NCBI GenBank assembly: GCA_921293015.1
Contig: OV121081.1
Coordinates: forward strand, 51,361,877-51,425,876
Direction of reading: 5' to 3'
Source of the DNA: Phorcus lineatus
Lineage: Eukaryota; Mollusca; Gastropoda; Trochida; Trochidae
DNA length: 64,000 nt
In this document: in pieces, positions 25,778-39,164 of the stretch
How positions within the stretch are numbered: the stretch's first letter is position 1
Layout: each line of letters starts with the position of its first letter
Notes under the pieces: generated by a model
Seen by the model: only the letters and a program-made list of their open reading frames with translations
Database searches by the model: none
What the model was told of the DNA's origin: nothing
Translations under genes and position numbers: made by a program

Positions 25778-26144
25778 CGTGTAAATACTGAACATTTTGT
25801 CTTCTAAACGTAGAAATTAGTCAATGGCTAACACATCCCTGAATCTACTTTGGTCAAATAGAAAACAGCAGGAGTGTATCTATCTATTGATACTGATTAC
25901 TTCGTGTGATATTGGATACAATTTGAGTATATCGTTGTGTTTTCCATTGTTGTTCATAATTCAAATCTGTGTCCATAGATCCATATAGTTGTATGACTAT
26001 CTAAGCGTAAATCTACTTATTAAACATCTTTTAATTTCAAAATCCTATAGGCATGTTAAATATGAGCCGCAGTCACTTAGACTGACAAGGCATGAAAAGA
26101 TTGATGAAGCTAACATGTACAGTTTGAAAGTTGTGCTCCAGACA

Positions 26145-26300
26145 AAGGTATATCCATCCATATTCATATAAAGAATTAAATCCGCGAAATGAACATCTAA
26201 AGAACGATAGTGACATATTTGTTTGAATTTGTTGGAGATAATTTGAGGGCATCAAGAGCATCTAAGTGTTTTCTCTATGGAAACGGATTAGATAAATTTG
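26145..26300 (+). repeat. Segmental duplication unit B, copy 1
   Basis: Contains AAATCCGCGAAATGAACATCTAA, GATAGTGACAT, GTTGGAGATAATTTG, and GCATCAAGAGCATCTAAGTG followed by TTTTCTC. It recurs at about 26455-26612. Confidence 0.85.
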
Positions 26301-26612
26301 TTAATGACAAAGCGATGTGATTTCGTGTGTTATTTGAATGTACTTGCCCTATTCATTTTTTAAATGAAAATATTTTCGCTATGATCAAAGATGATTAATA
26401 ATAGCCCATTATTGAGATGAGGACGGAAAAAGTGAAAGATGTACAAAGGTAAGTCCTTCGCAAAAAATATTCATATAAAGAGTAATTAAATCCGCAAAAT
26501 GAACATCTAAATAACGATAGTGACATGTTTGTTTGCATTGGTTGGAGATAATTTGGGAGCATCAAGAGCATCTAAGTGTTTTCTCCATGGAAACGGGATT
26601 AGATAAACTTTG
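26300..26612 (+). repeat. Segmental duplication units A and B, copy 2
   Basis: A second A unit (26300-26445) followed directly by a second B unit (26455-26612). In copy 1, A and B are separated by about 620 bp that include the hAT element. Confidence 0.85.
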
Positions 26613-26789
26613 TAGTAGGTATTAGCATACAAATCGCATGATCATGTTTAATAGTATAGTGTACATGTGCATCAAGTTTGATGAAGGTAGCTTGTAAAGG
26701 AATGTTCCGGACGGTTGGACAGACAGACAGACACCACATACGCTATATACCATGCTTATGCTGCAAGTCAGCCTTAAAGAGGCAGTAGC

Positions 26790-26985
26790 ACATATATTTT
26801 GAAAGATTTATTTCTACAAATTTCCCCCTATAGACATTAGTTTATGTCAAATGTATTATCTTCAGAGGGTCAAAACATCCGATCTTCCGTAGTCGTAGTA
26901 AAAACCACTGGCAGGAAGTTTTGTGAGGAAATCTTTTAATTATTGGAGGTAGTGAAATGGATTTGCGATCGTTTTAAAACTGCTA
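26790..26985 (+). repeat. Dispersed repeat family, copy 3
   Basis: Shares TTTATGTCAAA, ATCTTCAGAGGGTCAAAAC, CGTAGTCGTAG, CCACTGGCAGGAA, AATCTTTTAAT and GGAGGTAGTGAAATGGATTTGC with copies 1 and 2. It keeps the 3' part found in copy 2, up to TTTTAAAACTGCT. Confidence 0.6.
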
Positions 26986-27795
26986 CATGTGTCTATTTTC
27001 TAATGAGTTGTCGTGAAACTCACATGAGTACCATCTCATATAGGAGTGTGCAGTTGGTGATATCAATGCATTGTTCCGGTATGTTAAATTATCTATCAAA
27101 TATACTAACTTTAAGCACAGCATGACATTCATACCCTTTGAAAGGAAGTTTTGAGTCATGCATTTAAATTCATTACTAAAGAGTTAAAACATGACTAACA
27201 CTGTGTATCTAAATACTTGATTAAATCATAACAAGGAATGATAAATATTTTTGAAAGTCTAAAAGTCAAAGGTTGAATTTGTAGATATTTGCAATTAAAA
27301 AAGATTGACTTCATATATAAAGTTTTACAATTGATACTGGTAAATATTTTAGTGCAGTCTTTCTATACATGCTGAAGGCAGCCTTCATGTATTTCATTGG
27401 GACACACAATTTCCACAATATCAAATAATACAACGTTGAAAGTGTTTTACAAAGGTTACATGCATGAAATGTCAATGCAAATTGCACCTTACATGCACCT
27501 TCATATGTATCAAATGAGAGGGTTTTGGCCCTTCATTGAAGTAACAATGTGAAGAATGTGCGATTCTCTTTGACATTAAAGAAACCTGATACGTCGGGCA
27601 CATGGCACATCGAGGTTACATGTACAATGAGGATGGAAGAACATCCTATTGTTTAAGCTTATATAACTATTAGATTTATAACCAAGGAGTGGTCTGTGCC
27701 AAAGAGCTTTTATTTCCATCGTCCCAATATTCTGTTAAAATTTGACAATTATTACCACCGCTTTGGAGAGCAAGGCATATTTGAGTAGAGTTTGT

Positions 27796-27839
27796 AAATG
27801 GAATATTTTAGAATATAATACCCCTAAAATATTCCATTT
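27796..27839. other. Perfect 16-bp hairpin
   Basis: AAATGGAATATTTTAG at 27796-27811 is exactly reverse-complemented at 27824-27839, with a 12-base loop. There is no flanking gene or U tract that would make it a terminator. It may be a small foldback relic. Confidence 0.7.
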
Positions 27840-28239
27840 GATACCATATATGAAAGAATATCATCCTTACAGATAAATAGGACCTTGCGTTTGTACTTCG
27901 GTTGAAAGTTTTAAAAAGGAACATCTAAAAGAGCCTGAAAGAGCCTCAACTTAAAAGATTTTGATATATGATAGCATTGTCTTCAAAATACACTTCACTA
28001 AGAGACCTTAGGAAGGTTTTGTTTTAGCACAATATCGCCAAGTTAACCCGAGTCACATTTGCAGAAGGTTACCAGAGAGACTAATTTAATGCATATGGTC
28101 CCTTTCAGAGGGTCCTGCAACAGGATCCTGTACATCAATTTAATTATTCACAGAGATAACTTTTAAGATGATGCGTTCATCACAAAGCTTACACAACCCC
28201 GTCCTATATATTATTCATCATATGTTATTACACTTTCCA

Positions 28240-29688
28240 TTTATTCACTGATATACGTAAATGTCCGGTTTTCATTGAGTGAAAGTCCGATGGGTCATAC
28301 TGCGTCAACGATGTCTTCCGCGTGTGGTCTCCTGGTTAGACACGCTTAAGGGATAACGGTACTTTTATGTCGCCGAAAGGGTCGGTGTTTACTAATAACG
28401 ATGTAGGAGATGGGGGGAGCGTTGTGCATTGCGTGCTAACATTTACCGGGTCACACCGTGATAAAGAATAATGTGGGCTAACAATTGCCCGAATGTGTTG
28501 ACCTCCCTATTGTGTTTATGCCATTGGAGTCAGATCGCAACGTGCATGGCCCCAAAGAACTGAATTAAGCTACGTGTGTGTTTGTGTGTGTGTGTGACTA
28601 CGGAGGAAGTGGTGCAGTCTCTGTGACTCAGGATGACTTTATATCGTTATATCGTATCTGGGGAGAGTCTCGTCCTGTGATATTGTTATTGTTAAAGCGA
28701 AGAAGCTTACTGAGAAACTTAGACTCAGGATGATCGAACATCGCGTATTTGGATCTTGATTTGAACTCGGGACTAGTGTTCGCTTTATTCATTGGTTGTT
28801 GTGAGACAGGACATCCCTCATTTCATTGTTTCTGTGGAAATCAGTTGACGGAAAGAAGGAAATTCTGAAAAGTGGAATTTCTCTCATTCAGACTTGTGAG
28901 ACTTACATATGATACATTTAAAGTATTCACTCCATGGATTTTTTACACGGTGATTTGAACCCGGAATTTCGACATTCTATAGTCAACTCATTCTTAAATG
29001 ACGTGATCATTGATTAATGCTTTCAGAGAAGAACTCTTGATTGGTAGATTATATTTCATAAAGATATCTGGTTGAAGATCAATATTTCCTGTGTTTTCAA
29101 GAACGTTGTTCAAACTTCCGAAGTGATCCGTGTTTACGAACCATATTTCGACGTCTATAGTCACGGGGTCTAGATCTTCTTATGTAACTATTAAATCATT
29201 CTGGAGTACATCATCGAACGTGAGACAAAGGTATAGATTTATTTAGATTAAACCTGGCAGGTTTGTTCACAGAGATTGAGCGGTTTTGATGTCCGTGTAT
29301 ATTCTGATCATAGGACAAACCTTATGCCCTTGACATTTCCCCAAGGAGCTCCTTGTTTACCTAACGATTAGAAGAGATTTCCCATATTGTTTATTATCAT
29401 AAGGTGACTATAATACGTCATAAAGTAGCTATTTTGTATCGCAAACACTCCAGTTTTACATGCTCAGGTACGATCTTGGACGTTGTTTGACTTAGTCTTA
29501 ATTTCTGGACAATAGTTTAATTTTAAAAACTTTTTTTTTATCAAACTTTGACTACAGTAACTGTCAAGTCTGTAAGCAAGTGTCGCTGACCATCAATTAC
29601 ACCGGATATTCGTATATATTTGAAAGACAACAAGCACTACTAGTTGGCTCGAATCATGTATCTGTGACCCTAATTGAAGTTGGTTAAC
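28240..29688 (+). promoter_or_regulatory. Less AT-rich region, probable promoter and 5' leader
   Basis: Base composition changes from about 28240 on, with more G+C than either side, a GT microsatellite at about 28578-28597 and no long open frame. It immediately precedes a candidate first coding exon, as expected of a promoter plus long 5' untranslated leader. No clear TATA box was chosen. Confidence 0.35.
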
Positions 29689-29739
29689 ATGTCGGATCAC
29701 CCACGGGGAATAAGACGAAGGATTTCCTCAAACACTAAG
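29689..29739 (+). CDS. Candidate first exon of the type II membrane protein (a)
   Basis: ATG at 29689 (context AACATGT) gives 17 codons, MSDHPRGIRRRISSNTK, and then GTTAGT at 29740 as donor. It ends in phase 0, matching the phase-0 acceptor of the transmembrane exon at 48203. The peptide is strongly basic and without a signal sequence, fitting a cytoplasmic N-terminus of a type II protein. The intron would be about 18.5 kb. It is one of several alternatives. Confidence 0.4.
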
Positions 29740-32564
29740 GTTAGTAACATCGCTTTGGTATTCAACTGTTTCAGTGTATTTTGTTCAGACTTTGAAGAAT
29801 TTCATGAACTCTAGAAAGTTATCGTTTTGATGCAAATATTATGTGGTATCTTGATGTTTGTATATGACTGATAACAGTCAACTTTTAACATGTGCTGTAA
29901 TAACTTCCGGAGGCATAGATGACTTACATTTTCATATTTACCTTAGCATGTTCCCTTTCCTTTACATTTTCCCTTTAGCGGTTTAGGGAATTCGTAATGT
30001 AGAAGTCCTAAGTTAAGAAAACAGCCAATGTTCCAAAGTCTGCAAAATGTCTAAAAAGTATTTGTTCAATCATATAAAAAACATCTAGATCTGACATAAC
30101 ATATTAACACATCCCGATCGTGGTTTTCAGTGACTACAGCTGCTGTCATGTATGTTTTCATAAATTTATTTTCAATGTTTTTAAGTCATATAAATTCAGC
30201 TGTCATTCGCCAGTTACCGGTCTGCAGTACGAAGTTCAAGTTAAAAAAAATTACAATGAAACATATTAAATATGAGAAATAACTATTATGAATATATATC
30301 TAACATATATCATATACAATAAATATAAATAAATTAAATATATATATTTTTTAATTTGATATATATATTAAAAATATAAATCCAGTTCATATATATGTAA
30401 TATAATTATATAATAATATAATACACCACAGTCTTTCCACAACCCGATGATTTCAGTGGTTTATGTAACATGCATTGTAGTTACAATGATAGCACGTGTT
30501 ATGATAATGTAAACTGATATCTGAGGTCTGCTGTTATGTAGTTATGTATATGTAGTGAGAAACTACACAACAACCACGCGAGGTTAGCTGTGTAGTCCAG
30601 TGAAGTTGTGATCATCACCATCATTTTGCTTTGGTTTTAAATACTTAACCATTTGACTACAAACTAACACAACGACTCATAATTGATTGTGATGTTGATC
30701 TGAATGATTACCATTGAACTAAAATGTTTAAACCGGTTTCCATTTCCATTGTGTTTTCAATGGGTCAGATTAAAAGCTAACATCTTTAACTTGAAGATCA
30801 TCAATTAAGTTTAAAGGAGCACAGTGGTCCATGTTGTTGGAATACAAATATGTCCAAATTCATAAATTGTGTTATATTATCGTAAGGTAGTGGTTGTTTA
30901 TGAGAAATAGCATCTTAATTCTTGTCAGTTAAGTTTAAGGACAATAAACAGCTGATACTCGAGATTGGTGGTCGAAATCCGGACAATGGAGACTGTGCAG
31001 AAACTCCATGCCTTTAACTTCCTATTGACATATAAATGGATACTAGTAAATTTCTATTAGATATCATTTAGTGTTTTAGTTTAGACTTGACTGTTATATA
31101 AAGCATGACACAAAACTTATGATTGCAACATTTGACAATATTATTCGTGCATTTCTTAATAAAAACGTGAACCTCTGTTATTCGTCACTCGGATTCGGAT
31201 ATTAGAGCGAGTCCGATCCTTCACCATTCTAGCTTCAACGCCAAGTACATGTAATGTCATACGTCATACGTCCTTTTTTTGTATATACGGATTTGTGAGA
31301 ATTAACAGTGAATTCGGAATGATATATCCTTATCATCATATAAATGTATCTTACTATGCGAGTACAAAATAACATAACGACTTAGAAATGAAAGAACTAT
31401 TTCTTTTGCAAGTCCTGGTATTTGAAGGAACTAGAAGAACAATAAAATGGAAAACGCTCACCATGTTGCAGTGTTTTTTCGCAATTATTTTATCAACATA
31501 TTTAAACGACGTTAATTGCTAGAAAATTTATACTTTTACTACAACGACAATATATGTAATGTTGTTTCATCTACCCTCTCGATGCACTGAATGAGATACT
31601 TACATGTATCTTCATCCAGTCGATGAAATAGGTTTGGAGGTTGACAGTTTCTGGAAAACAACGTCGGAAAATCGACCTTTATTCACCAATGAAAAATGAC
31701 TAAAAAGAAAATATTACTAATGAAAAATGACTATAAAGAAAATATTACTAATGAAAGATGACTATAATGAAAAGATTAATAATGAAAAATGATTATAAAG
31801 AAAGGATAACTGAGGAACAATTCCATTAAACAACTATTAACAAGTATTCCTAAAATATTTTTGTCGGCAGACTTGGATGTATGACATTTTGGACCATGAA
31901 CAATGAACGGGAATTTTTCTAGTGGACCGAAATATGTATTCTAAAAAATTGAATATCAAATAGTTTGATTGTTAATATCCACCACGTTTGTTTTATTATC
32001 CGTGGTCTGTTTTTTTTTCTCAAGAAAACCCTCTCCCTTTACTATAATTTTAAACGTTAACCTGGTCCATTTTTATAGTTAATGGATATGAAATTTCTGT
32101 CTTCAAGATTTTAGAAATAATAACACGTACATCACATGTAATCTTGCTTGATTATCTGCAGTTGTCTTGTGTTGTTCGTGCGTAAATGTCGTAAATTAAA
32201 AAGGAACGGAATTTGTCATACAATCTATAGATATCCAACGAAAATAACTCATTCCGAAACGAGAAAGTTCTCTTGAATAATACATGTATTTTTAACACTA
32301 CGTTTTTACGTGACTCTCCCTAAAATACATACATTCACGTCAACATATGTATAATTCCCTCCCTTGTGCTGGCCCTATCCCTGTATCAGCATAGATACCG
32401 AGCGTCAGGACGATGAGAAGCCTACACGGTGATTCACAGGAGGAACATGCTCCCGCCTTCACAAAAAGGCCAAACAAACGAGGAAATAGTCTTCATTCAT
32501 AATGTTTTAGTCTTACTAAGCAGGTGGATACAAAACTTGGAATTAGAAGTTTCTTGGATACGGT
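29740..32564. other. AT-rich, mainly non-coding
   Basis: Very AT-rich at 30240-30430. It contains a 33-bp tandem repeat at 31.69-31.81 kb. No supported exon. Confidence 0.5.
31688..31812 (+). repeat. Tandem repeat, about 33-34 bp, four copies
   Basis: AATGAAAAATGACTA(T/A)AAAGAAAATATTACT recurs four times with progressive drift. Confidence 0.8.
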
Positions 32565-32609
32565 ATGGTCAAGAGTAGAGTACCTGTTGGCAAACAAGTC
32601 GCAAGAAAT
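32565..32609 (+). CDS. Candidate first exon of the type II membrane protein (b)
   Basis: ATG at 32565 gives 15 codons, MVKSRVPVGKQVARN, then a perfect GTAAGT donor at 32610, phase 0. It follows a less AT-rich stretch (about 32340-32490) that may be promoter or leader. The peptide is basic and without a hydrophobic core, like exon (a). Joining to 48203 is allowed by phase; expression data would be needed to confirm. Confidence 0.4.
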
Positions 32610-34348
32610 GTAAGTCTGATAAAATAATCCGTTTTCGCTTTTATCTGATTGTTTACATTACGCCAGGTGGTTTGTTGACAGTTTTGCACGCGTGTCACGG
32701 GCCAAACTGTCAAGATCTGTCAACTCCATTTCAGGGCGATTCATAAGTTAATGAAACTTTTAAATGTTTTTCAATTGACATATCTATTCTTGCAGATAAT
32801 TTAATACCGATTATTTGACTTTATCATGATTTTTTTAAAGTTTAGGCAAATTTAAACTTAATGATATCGAAGCTTATGTTATGAGAAATTGATTTCTAAT
32901 TAATATTAAGAATTGAATGTGAAATGTTCGAGTTATACACAGAAAAAAATTCTGATTGTTCATTTCATGTGTATTATGCATGGTATGTATGATAGCAGTA
33001 AATGATAGCATAGCTTGTTAGTAATAAGTGCCCATCTTTATCTTTCCTTAAGTATAGATAAAATGTCATTGGCGTTTTATGTAGATCATTTACAGCAATA
33101 CATACAGATTATTACATGGAATTGAGTGTATATATCAAGGTAATTAGTGTCTATATGTTTAATTTGGTAATGTTGAATTGCCAAATTAGTTCATCAGCCA
33201 CGCTTATCGGATTCCTTCATCAATTAAACTAGACACCTTTGTATTATTTTTATTTATTCATTTACTTTAAAATACGGCCAGGGAAACATTTTAAAAATAT
33301 TTAGACATCCTATTCTACATTTTCCTCAGTTCTATAAAAAGGGATTTGCGTCAGAGAGATAAGTAAATCATTTTCAAATTTTTAAAATTCTTACAATTAT
33401 CTTACTTTGTCTACATTGGTGATTCAGGAACATCATTAGTGTAATCGCGATCCTACAAAAAAGCGTTATTAAATCAACTGGTATCAAGCGTTGAGAAAAT
33501 AAGGTAAAGGTTATTGCAACAAATCATATTCTTTCTCAAATAATGATTTAACATCCAACTATAGGAAAGTCCTTGAAATATCAATCTCAAATTTGTATAT
33601 AACCCTTTAACATTTTGTGTCATGTAACAATTCATCACATTTTTGGGGGGATTTTGATACGCTTTTAACAAGACTGTCTTCTAACATAGTATCTGAAACA
33701 CTTGAGTATAATATGATATAATTATATACTCAGTTACAGGTGTTTGGTATGTGGTGACTTGATGCATTGTAAATGTGGTATGTAATGTCCACTAAACTAA
33801 ACATATAAAATCTAAAATATCTGAATTCCTCATCCGATATAGAATGCGCCTCACAATTTCGATTTGTAGTAGTCTAGAGAAAAAACTTTTACGTTTATGA
33901 TATAAGCAAAATGTTGGTTTATGTGTTTTTGTAATAAATGACAATCAAAAAATAGTATTCTGTAACTTTAATATTAACTTTTTATTTTATATATTTATAA
34001 AGACTCGTACTCTTCTGCAGAAAATATCCGAAGACTAGGTACTAGCGCCAGGGCGAATCCATCGGGTTCAATTTTTACCGATATTGAAAGTCCCATGCTG
34101 GCGACGTGTGGCTTTCAATCTAAATTATGTTAATGTTGTTATTCAATTTCAGAAAACTTCCATAAATCTCATTTGATTTGTTCAACCACCCGCTAAAACA
34201 TCATACCTGTACCAGGTATATCATATCTAGTTCTTAAATTTATCACATTCTCTGTTAAATGTTATTCCACCAAATCTCTCACGATCAGACTAACATGCGC
34301 AGTGCACGCATACCAAGCACAAGACTCACTAGTAACACTGACATTATG

Positions 34349-34540
34349 CAGTGGCGGATCCAGGAATCATGAAAAGAGAGGGGGGTACATATTGGAACGT
34401 GGGGGGGGGGGGGGGGGGGGGGGGGGGCATCCTTGGGGGAAATACCTCATTTTAGGTTTAGAATAAAAATGGGAGGGGAAGGGAGGCGGAGTAGAAGTTA
34501 CACTTGACCCCCCCCCCCCCCCCCACGGGATTCGCCAATG
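34349..34540. mobile_element. Second, decayed copy of the hAT-like CAGTGGCGGATCC element
   Basis: The left end CAGTGGCGGATCCAGG is identical to the element at 25536. The right end, CGGGATTCGCCAATG, is a mutated version of the terminal repeat. The inside has a run of 27 G (34401-34427) and a run of 17 C (34508-34524), which could pair. Flanks show no clear 8-bp duplication (ACATTATG versus CTGTTCGT), so it is older or rearranged. Confidence 0.65.
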
Positions 34541-35959
34541 CTGTTCGTTTACTACAGTTCGCATATCTAAAGCAGTTGGTCGTGTATATAACGAGACGAA
34601 AGGGAGTTTTCTTTACCCAACACAGGCGTCTTTATCTGCCTTCTAGTATTCCCTTATGCTTTGAGCTGACATATCTTTATTTGATTACGTTTATGTGTAC
34701 TGGCTGTCTTTTGAGCTTTACTAGGTCATTTTGGACTTATATAAGATTATATTGAGTATTAGCTATAGTATACCTACGTCAATTTCAATGAATGTATTTA
34801 AACAATGTTTTATTTTCAAAACAGAAAATGTTCTGTACATTATTGACATTAGAAGAACGAACAAACTGGCTGAAATAACGTCATTCTCCTTTTTGTTTGA
34901 TGTTTATCACAAGGTCAACGAATAGGGTTCATATTTCATAGTTTCATGTTTTCCAGTTTACTGCAAGTTGTTGGCTTTATATCAAGCTGGCTTAAGTATG
35001 TTTATTCACGCGGGCTTAAGGTTTTTACTGTGTATTCTTTGTTCCTGTTTGGTGAAATTAGAATACATATATACGTTTGGAACAAAAGATCTAATAGCGA
35101 AGTATGGAATAAATTATTAATATGTTAGAAAAGAACTAAAGGGAGTTTTTAATTTTCGGTTAAGGAAATCTATAAACGCAAATCTACAGTGGCATACCAT
35201 GCGCCGAAAAATGAATACACGCATTCATAATTTCCTTGAATAAGTTAGTTTCTACAAGATCCAAATAATTGTTAATCGCCGACTTGTTTATCTATCTTGT
35301 GAGCTTTTATGATTTTTTTCTTTTTAATGGTAGATTATCTGACACAATGGGATCCACAATCTAAAGAGTTTTCGTGGATGCCTTTTTTTGTCGGAATATC
35401 TCATTTCCATTTAAGGTCGATACGTTCGAGCTTGACCTATATTCAATAATAGACCTCAATACAAGTGATAGAAATTGTATGGTAATCTGTATTCTAGCAT
35501 GCAATAAAACGCTTCGTTTTAAGCCTTAAACATTTCATAAATCCTTATGAAAAAACGTTGTCTTTCAACACCAATTTCATAAGAATATGATCATCTTACG
35601 CAGACAGGCTGATCAAGTCTGTGTAACATATATGATTATTGATAATTCATTCATATTAAAATTGATATATTAATAAATATTGCAATGGCAATTAAATGGA
35701 TAACGGATAACGTTGCAGGGAACCGGAAGTATCTGGCACTCACGCGTTCTTGGTATCCATCAAGTGACATGTATCTCAGTTATTGCATGAATGATACTTC
35801 TATTATTAGGATTCTAAGCATATTTAGTGTTTATCAATGGAAGAGGGTCATTGCTCTAAAGATGACCAGGGCTCATTATCATGTACAGAAGCAGTTGAGG
35901 TCCTTATAAAAACGATGTATTGAACCCTTCTGAAGTACCCGTAAAATGTTCTCAAAAAG

Positions 35960-36633
35960 CTCTTTGCAGTGGTAGCATGTGAGAAGCAGTAGAAACAGTA
36001 TAACGGTAATAATATTAGCAGCAATAGAAGTAGTATCATGATAGCAGCAGTAGGTAATAGTAGTAACTAGCAGCAATAGAATTAGTAACATGGTAGACAC
36101 AGTAGTATAACGGTAATAATAGTAGCAGCAATAGAAGTAGTAGCATGATTAGCAGCAGTAGGTAATAGTAGTAGCTAGCAGCAATAGAATTAATAACATG
36201 ATTAGCAGCAGTGGTAGCTTATAAGAAGCAGTAGAAACAGTATCACGGTAATAATAGTAGCAGTAATAGAAGTAGTACCATGATAGCAGCAGTAGGTAAT
36301 AATAGTAGCAGTAATAGAAGTAGTACCATGATAGCAGCAGTAGGTATAGTCTAACAATTAGACTCTGAAATGAAAAATGCATCAGTTAATCGAAAAATTT
36401 AAAAACTTATTTTAAATGAAATGAAAAGGAGACTGAAATTTCTTAATTTTCAGCCTGAAATCAAGCTTTAAAGTCTTTTTATAGACTTGCTTAGGCTTCT
36501 ACCTTATTTCAGGGTCTGGCCTACAGACTACAGTAGGTAATAATAGTAGCAGTAATAGAAGTAGTACCATGGTAGCAGCAGTAGGTAATAATAGTAGCAG
36601 TAATAGAAGTAGTACCATGATAGCAGCAGTAGG

Positions 36634-36675
<42 letters not shown>

Positions 36676-37110
36676 TATATATATATATATATTAGCTAGC
36701 AGTAATAGAATTAGTAACATGGTAAACACAGTATAACAGCAACAGAAGTAGAAGCGTGGCAGAAACAGCAGCGCCGAAATAGAAGAAGCAATGGTAGGAA
36801 TATAATCAGTAGCATGGTAGCATCAGCAGAAGGGTAATAGTAGTAGCAGCAATAAAAGAAGAAACCTTGTAGAAATACGGTAATAATTGTAGCAGCAATT
36901 GGGTTAGTAGCATGGTAGCATCAGTAGAGCGGTAATAGTAGTAGAGGCAATAGAAAAGAAACCTTGAAGAAATACGGTAATATTAGTAGCAGAAATTGGG
37001 GTAGTAGCATGGTAGCAGCAGTAGAACGGTAATAGTAGTAGCAGTATTAGTGCTAACATGGTAACAATAATAACTAGAAGCAATAGCTTGGTAGCAGCAG
37101 TGGAAGCAAC
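35960..37110. repeat. Degenerate AGT/AGC/ATA array with longer-period structure
   Basis: Endless variants of AGTAGCAGCAATAGAAGTAG. A unit of about 50 bp, GTAATAATAGTAGCAGTAATAG...ACCATGATAGCAGCAG, is repeated nearly identically before and after a nested MITE. A pure TA run lies at about 36635-36693. Confidence 0.85.
36347..36530. mobile_element. MITE nested in the AGT/AGC array
   Basis: Sequence unlike the array interrupts it. The left end TAGTCT...AGACTCTGAAAT matches the reverse complement of the right end, TAGTCTGTAGGCCAGACCCTGAAAT, over about 25 bp with mismatches in the middle. The ends read TAGTCT...AGACTA, so the target duplication may be TA. The length is 184 bp, with no coding capacity. 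Confidence 0.6.
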
Positions 37111-39164
37111 AGTCTAGAAACTGTTATGTCATTCCACCTAGTTGCACTAGATAGAGACGTTCAGACGTTATTCAACAAAAAACAGAACGGAAGTCTCTTT
37201 AAGTGGGAGGAACCATTGAGAAGTTGCAATCTTAATGAACCCAAATATCCGGTTCTAGAAAAGCTCCAAATTCTTCACTTCATTTCTTTTTTCTAATTTT
37301 AACACGGAGCGTTCTAAGAAAACGACAGAGATCTTCATTTGAAAGCTTAATTTGCACCACATGTTGAACAGTTGAAGTAGTGAAAATTGTGGGCAAAAGG
37401 AATTATCACGAACAGAAGTGCAGTTCTTTAAACAACTTCCCTGTTACGTCTCCTTGCTTCAGAAGGAACAACTAGAAGTAGACACGTGTATTTATATCTT
37501 ACTGATATTCTGTACTCTCGCCTTATATGTATATGGCAATAGCATTATAATGTATACAAGTTTATGTGTAAGGTCTTGTATATGATATTTATTGTAGAGT
37601 CAAAGTTATGCTGTCGAATTTGCTAACGACATGGAATTTGAAGCATAAAAATAGTTTTAGAAATATTTTTAATAGATGGAAAATTTGTATATCGATATGT
37701 AATTTTTAAAGATAGATATACAATTATAAATCCGTACTGCAGGCATTCATTCATTTATGTTCATATTGATATAATTGAAATTTAAGATGGAGGTTGAGGT
37801 GATATTTGATTTACTGGATAAAGTAATAATTTATAAGTAGGAAATGGGATTGTCGGAAATGGTGGTTGTTGGAATTCAATCAAAACTGTTGCTCTCTGTC
37901 GTCAGATAAGAACGTCAAATTACGAATGGAATTTTGTTACTTTCTTATTGGTTTGACAATTACATTGGTGAAAATATGGTTTGTTAAAGATTTTATATTG
38001 ACGCCTCAAATAAATAGCAAAACCGTTCACCATATCATATTTTGTATCAGAGAACTATTGACTTCGAACAACGTTTTGGAAGACAAAAGTGACTGGTATA
38101 GACAAGCGCCTAGCGGCAGTATGAGTTGTAATTTCCGCCGGGAGATAAGATGTGAACAGTGAAGAGTGACATCTTATAGCAACAAACATGGCTCTGACGA
38201 ACTGGTTGATAGATATGATACTACATTTTAATATATTTAGTTCAACTACCACATTTTTTAATCAACAGATCTTGGCCACTATACTAGCCTATAAAAAGCA
38301 ACGTCGTCCTCCTTTATATGAACTTTATGAAAATTATTGAAATTATACTATATTTTCAAGGCTACTAGGCTCAAAAGTATCCCAAAAAAGGATTTATCTA
38401 TTGAGACACCCAACTCTTTGATAGGATTCTTTCATCAAGTCATTATTAAAAGATGAAATAGCTGGTACATCATTAGAGCATGTTGCACCATACCAATGCA
38501 GAGCGTTAACCTTTCACCACTCTCCCTCCCTCTCAACTAATCTGTAAAGTTAATTAGTAACATGAGATAGTTTTCATCTGTTTATCTTCATAACAGCCCC
38601 CACAGGGTCATCAATAAGTATTCTGAAACAACTTATCTACTGGAGAATTTGAATAAACTTATATTTAACGTGGGTCATATCTGTTACTGTGGTATTTGGC
38701 CACTGTGGTATTCGTTCTCCATGCTGTAGGAGTGTCGGAGACATGCCAACTATTTAAATTGCACCATTTTAAGCTTAAAGTGTACGGATCTGATTTCATA
38801 GACTCTCCGTGTTCGTACGCGTTTTGATATATATATCAATATTAAACTGGTGTTACGTAATATTTCTGTTTTTTTCATTACACACATAGTCGTTACAAGA
38901 ATGAAATCTCGTGGATTATCCACCAAATAAACAGAAACTTGATTATTATTTAGTAATTGGATGTAAAAAGAATTACAAAAATTGAATTTCTTTCTAAACG
39001 AATACAGCACGCTAGGATGATATAGGTTTACATCAATATCAAACTGGTATTGTCTGATCTATTTAGATTATGTTACACCGTTTTTATTGCATGAAATATG
39101 CGTTACCAAACGGGACTGATAATATGCAAAACTGGCTTCTACAAACACCACATTCGACATACCG

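Noticed and set aside
34367-34564. Minus-strand proline/glycine-rich frame
   Set aside because: Product of the G and C homopolymer runs in a transposon copy.
35848-36729. Several minus-strand Leu/Tyr-rich frames
   Set aside because: Translations of the AGT/AGC and TA repeats.
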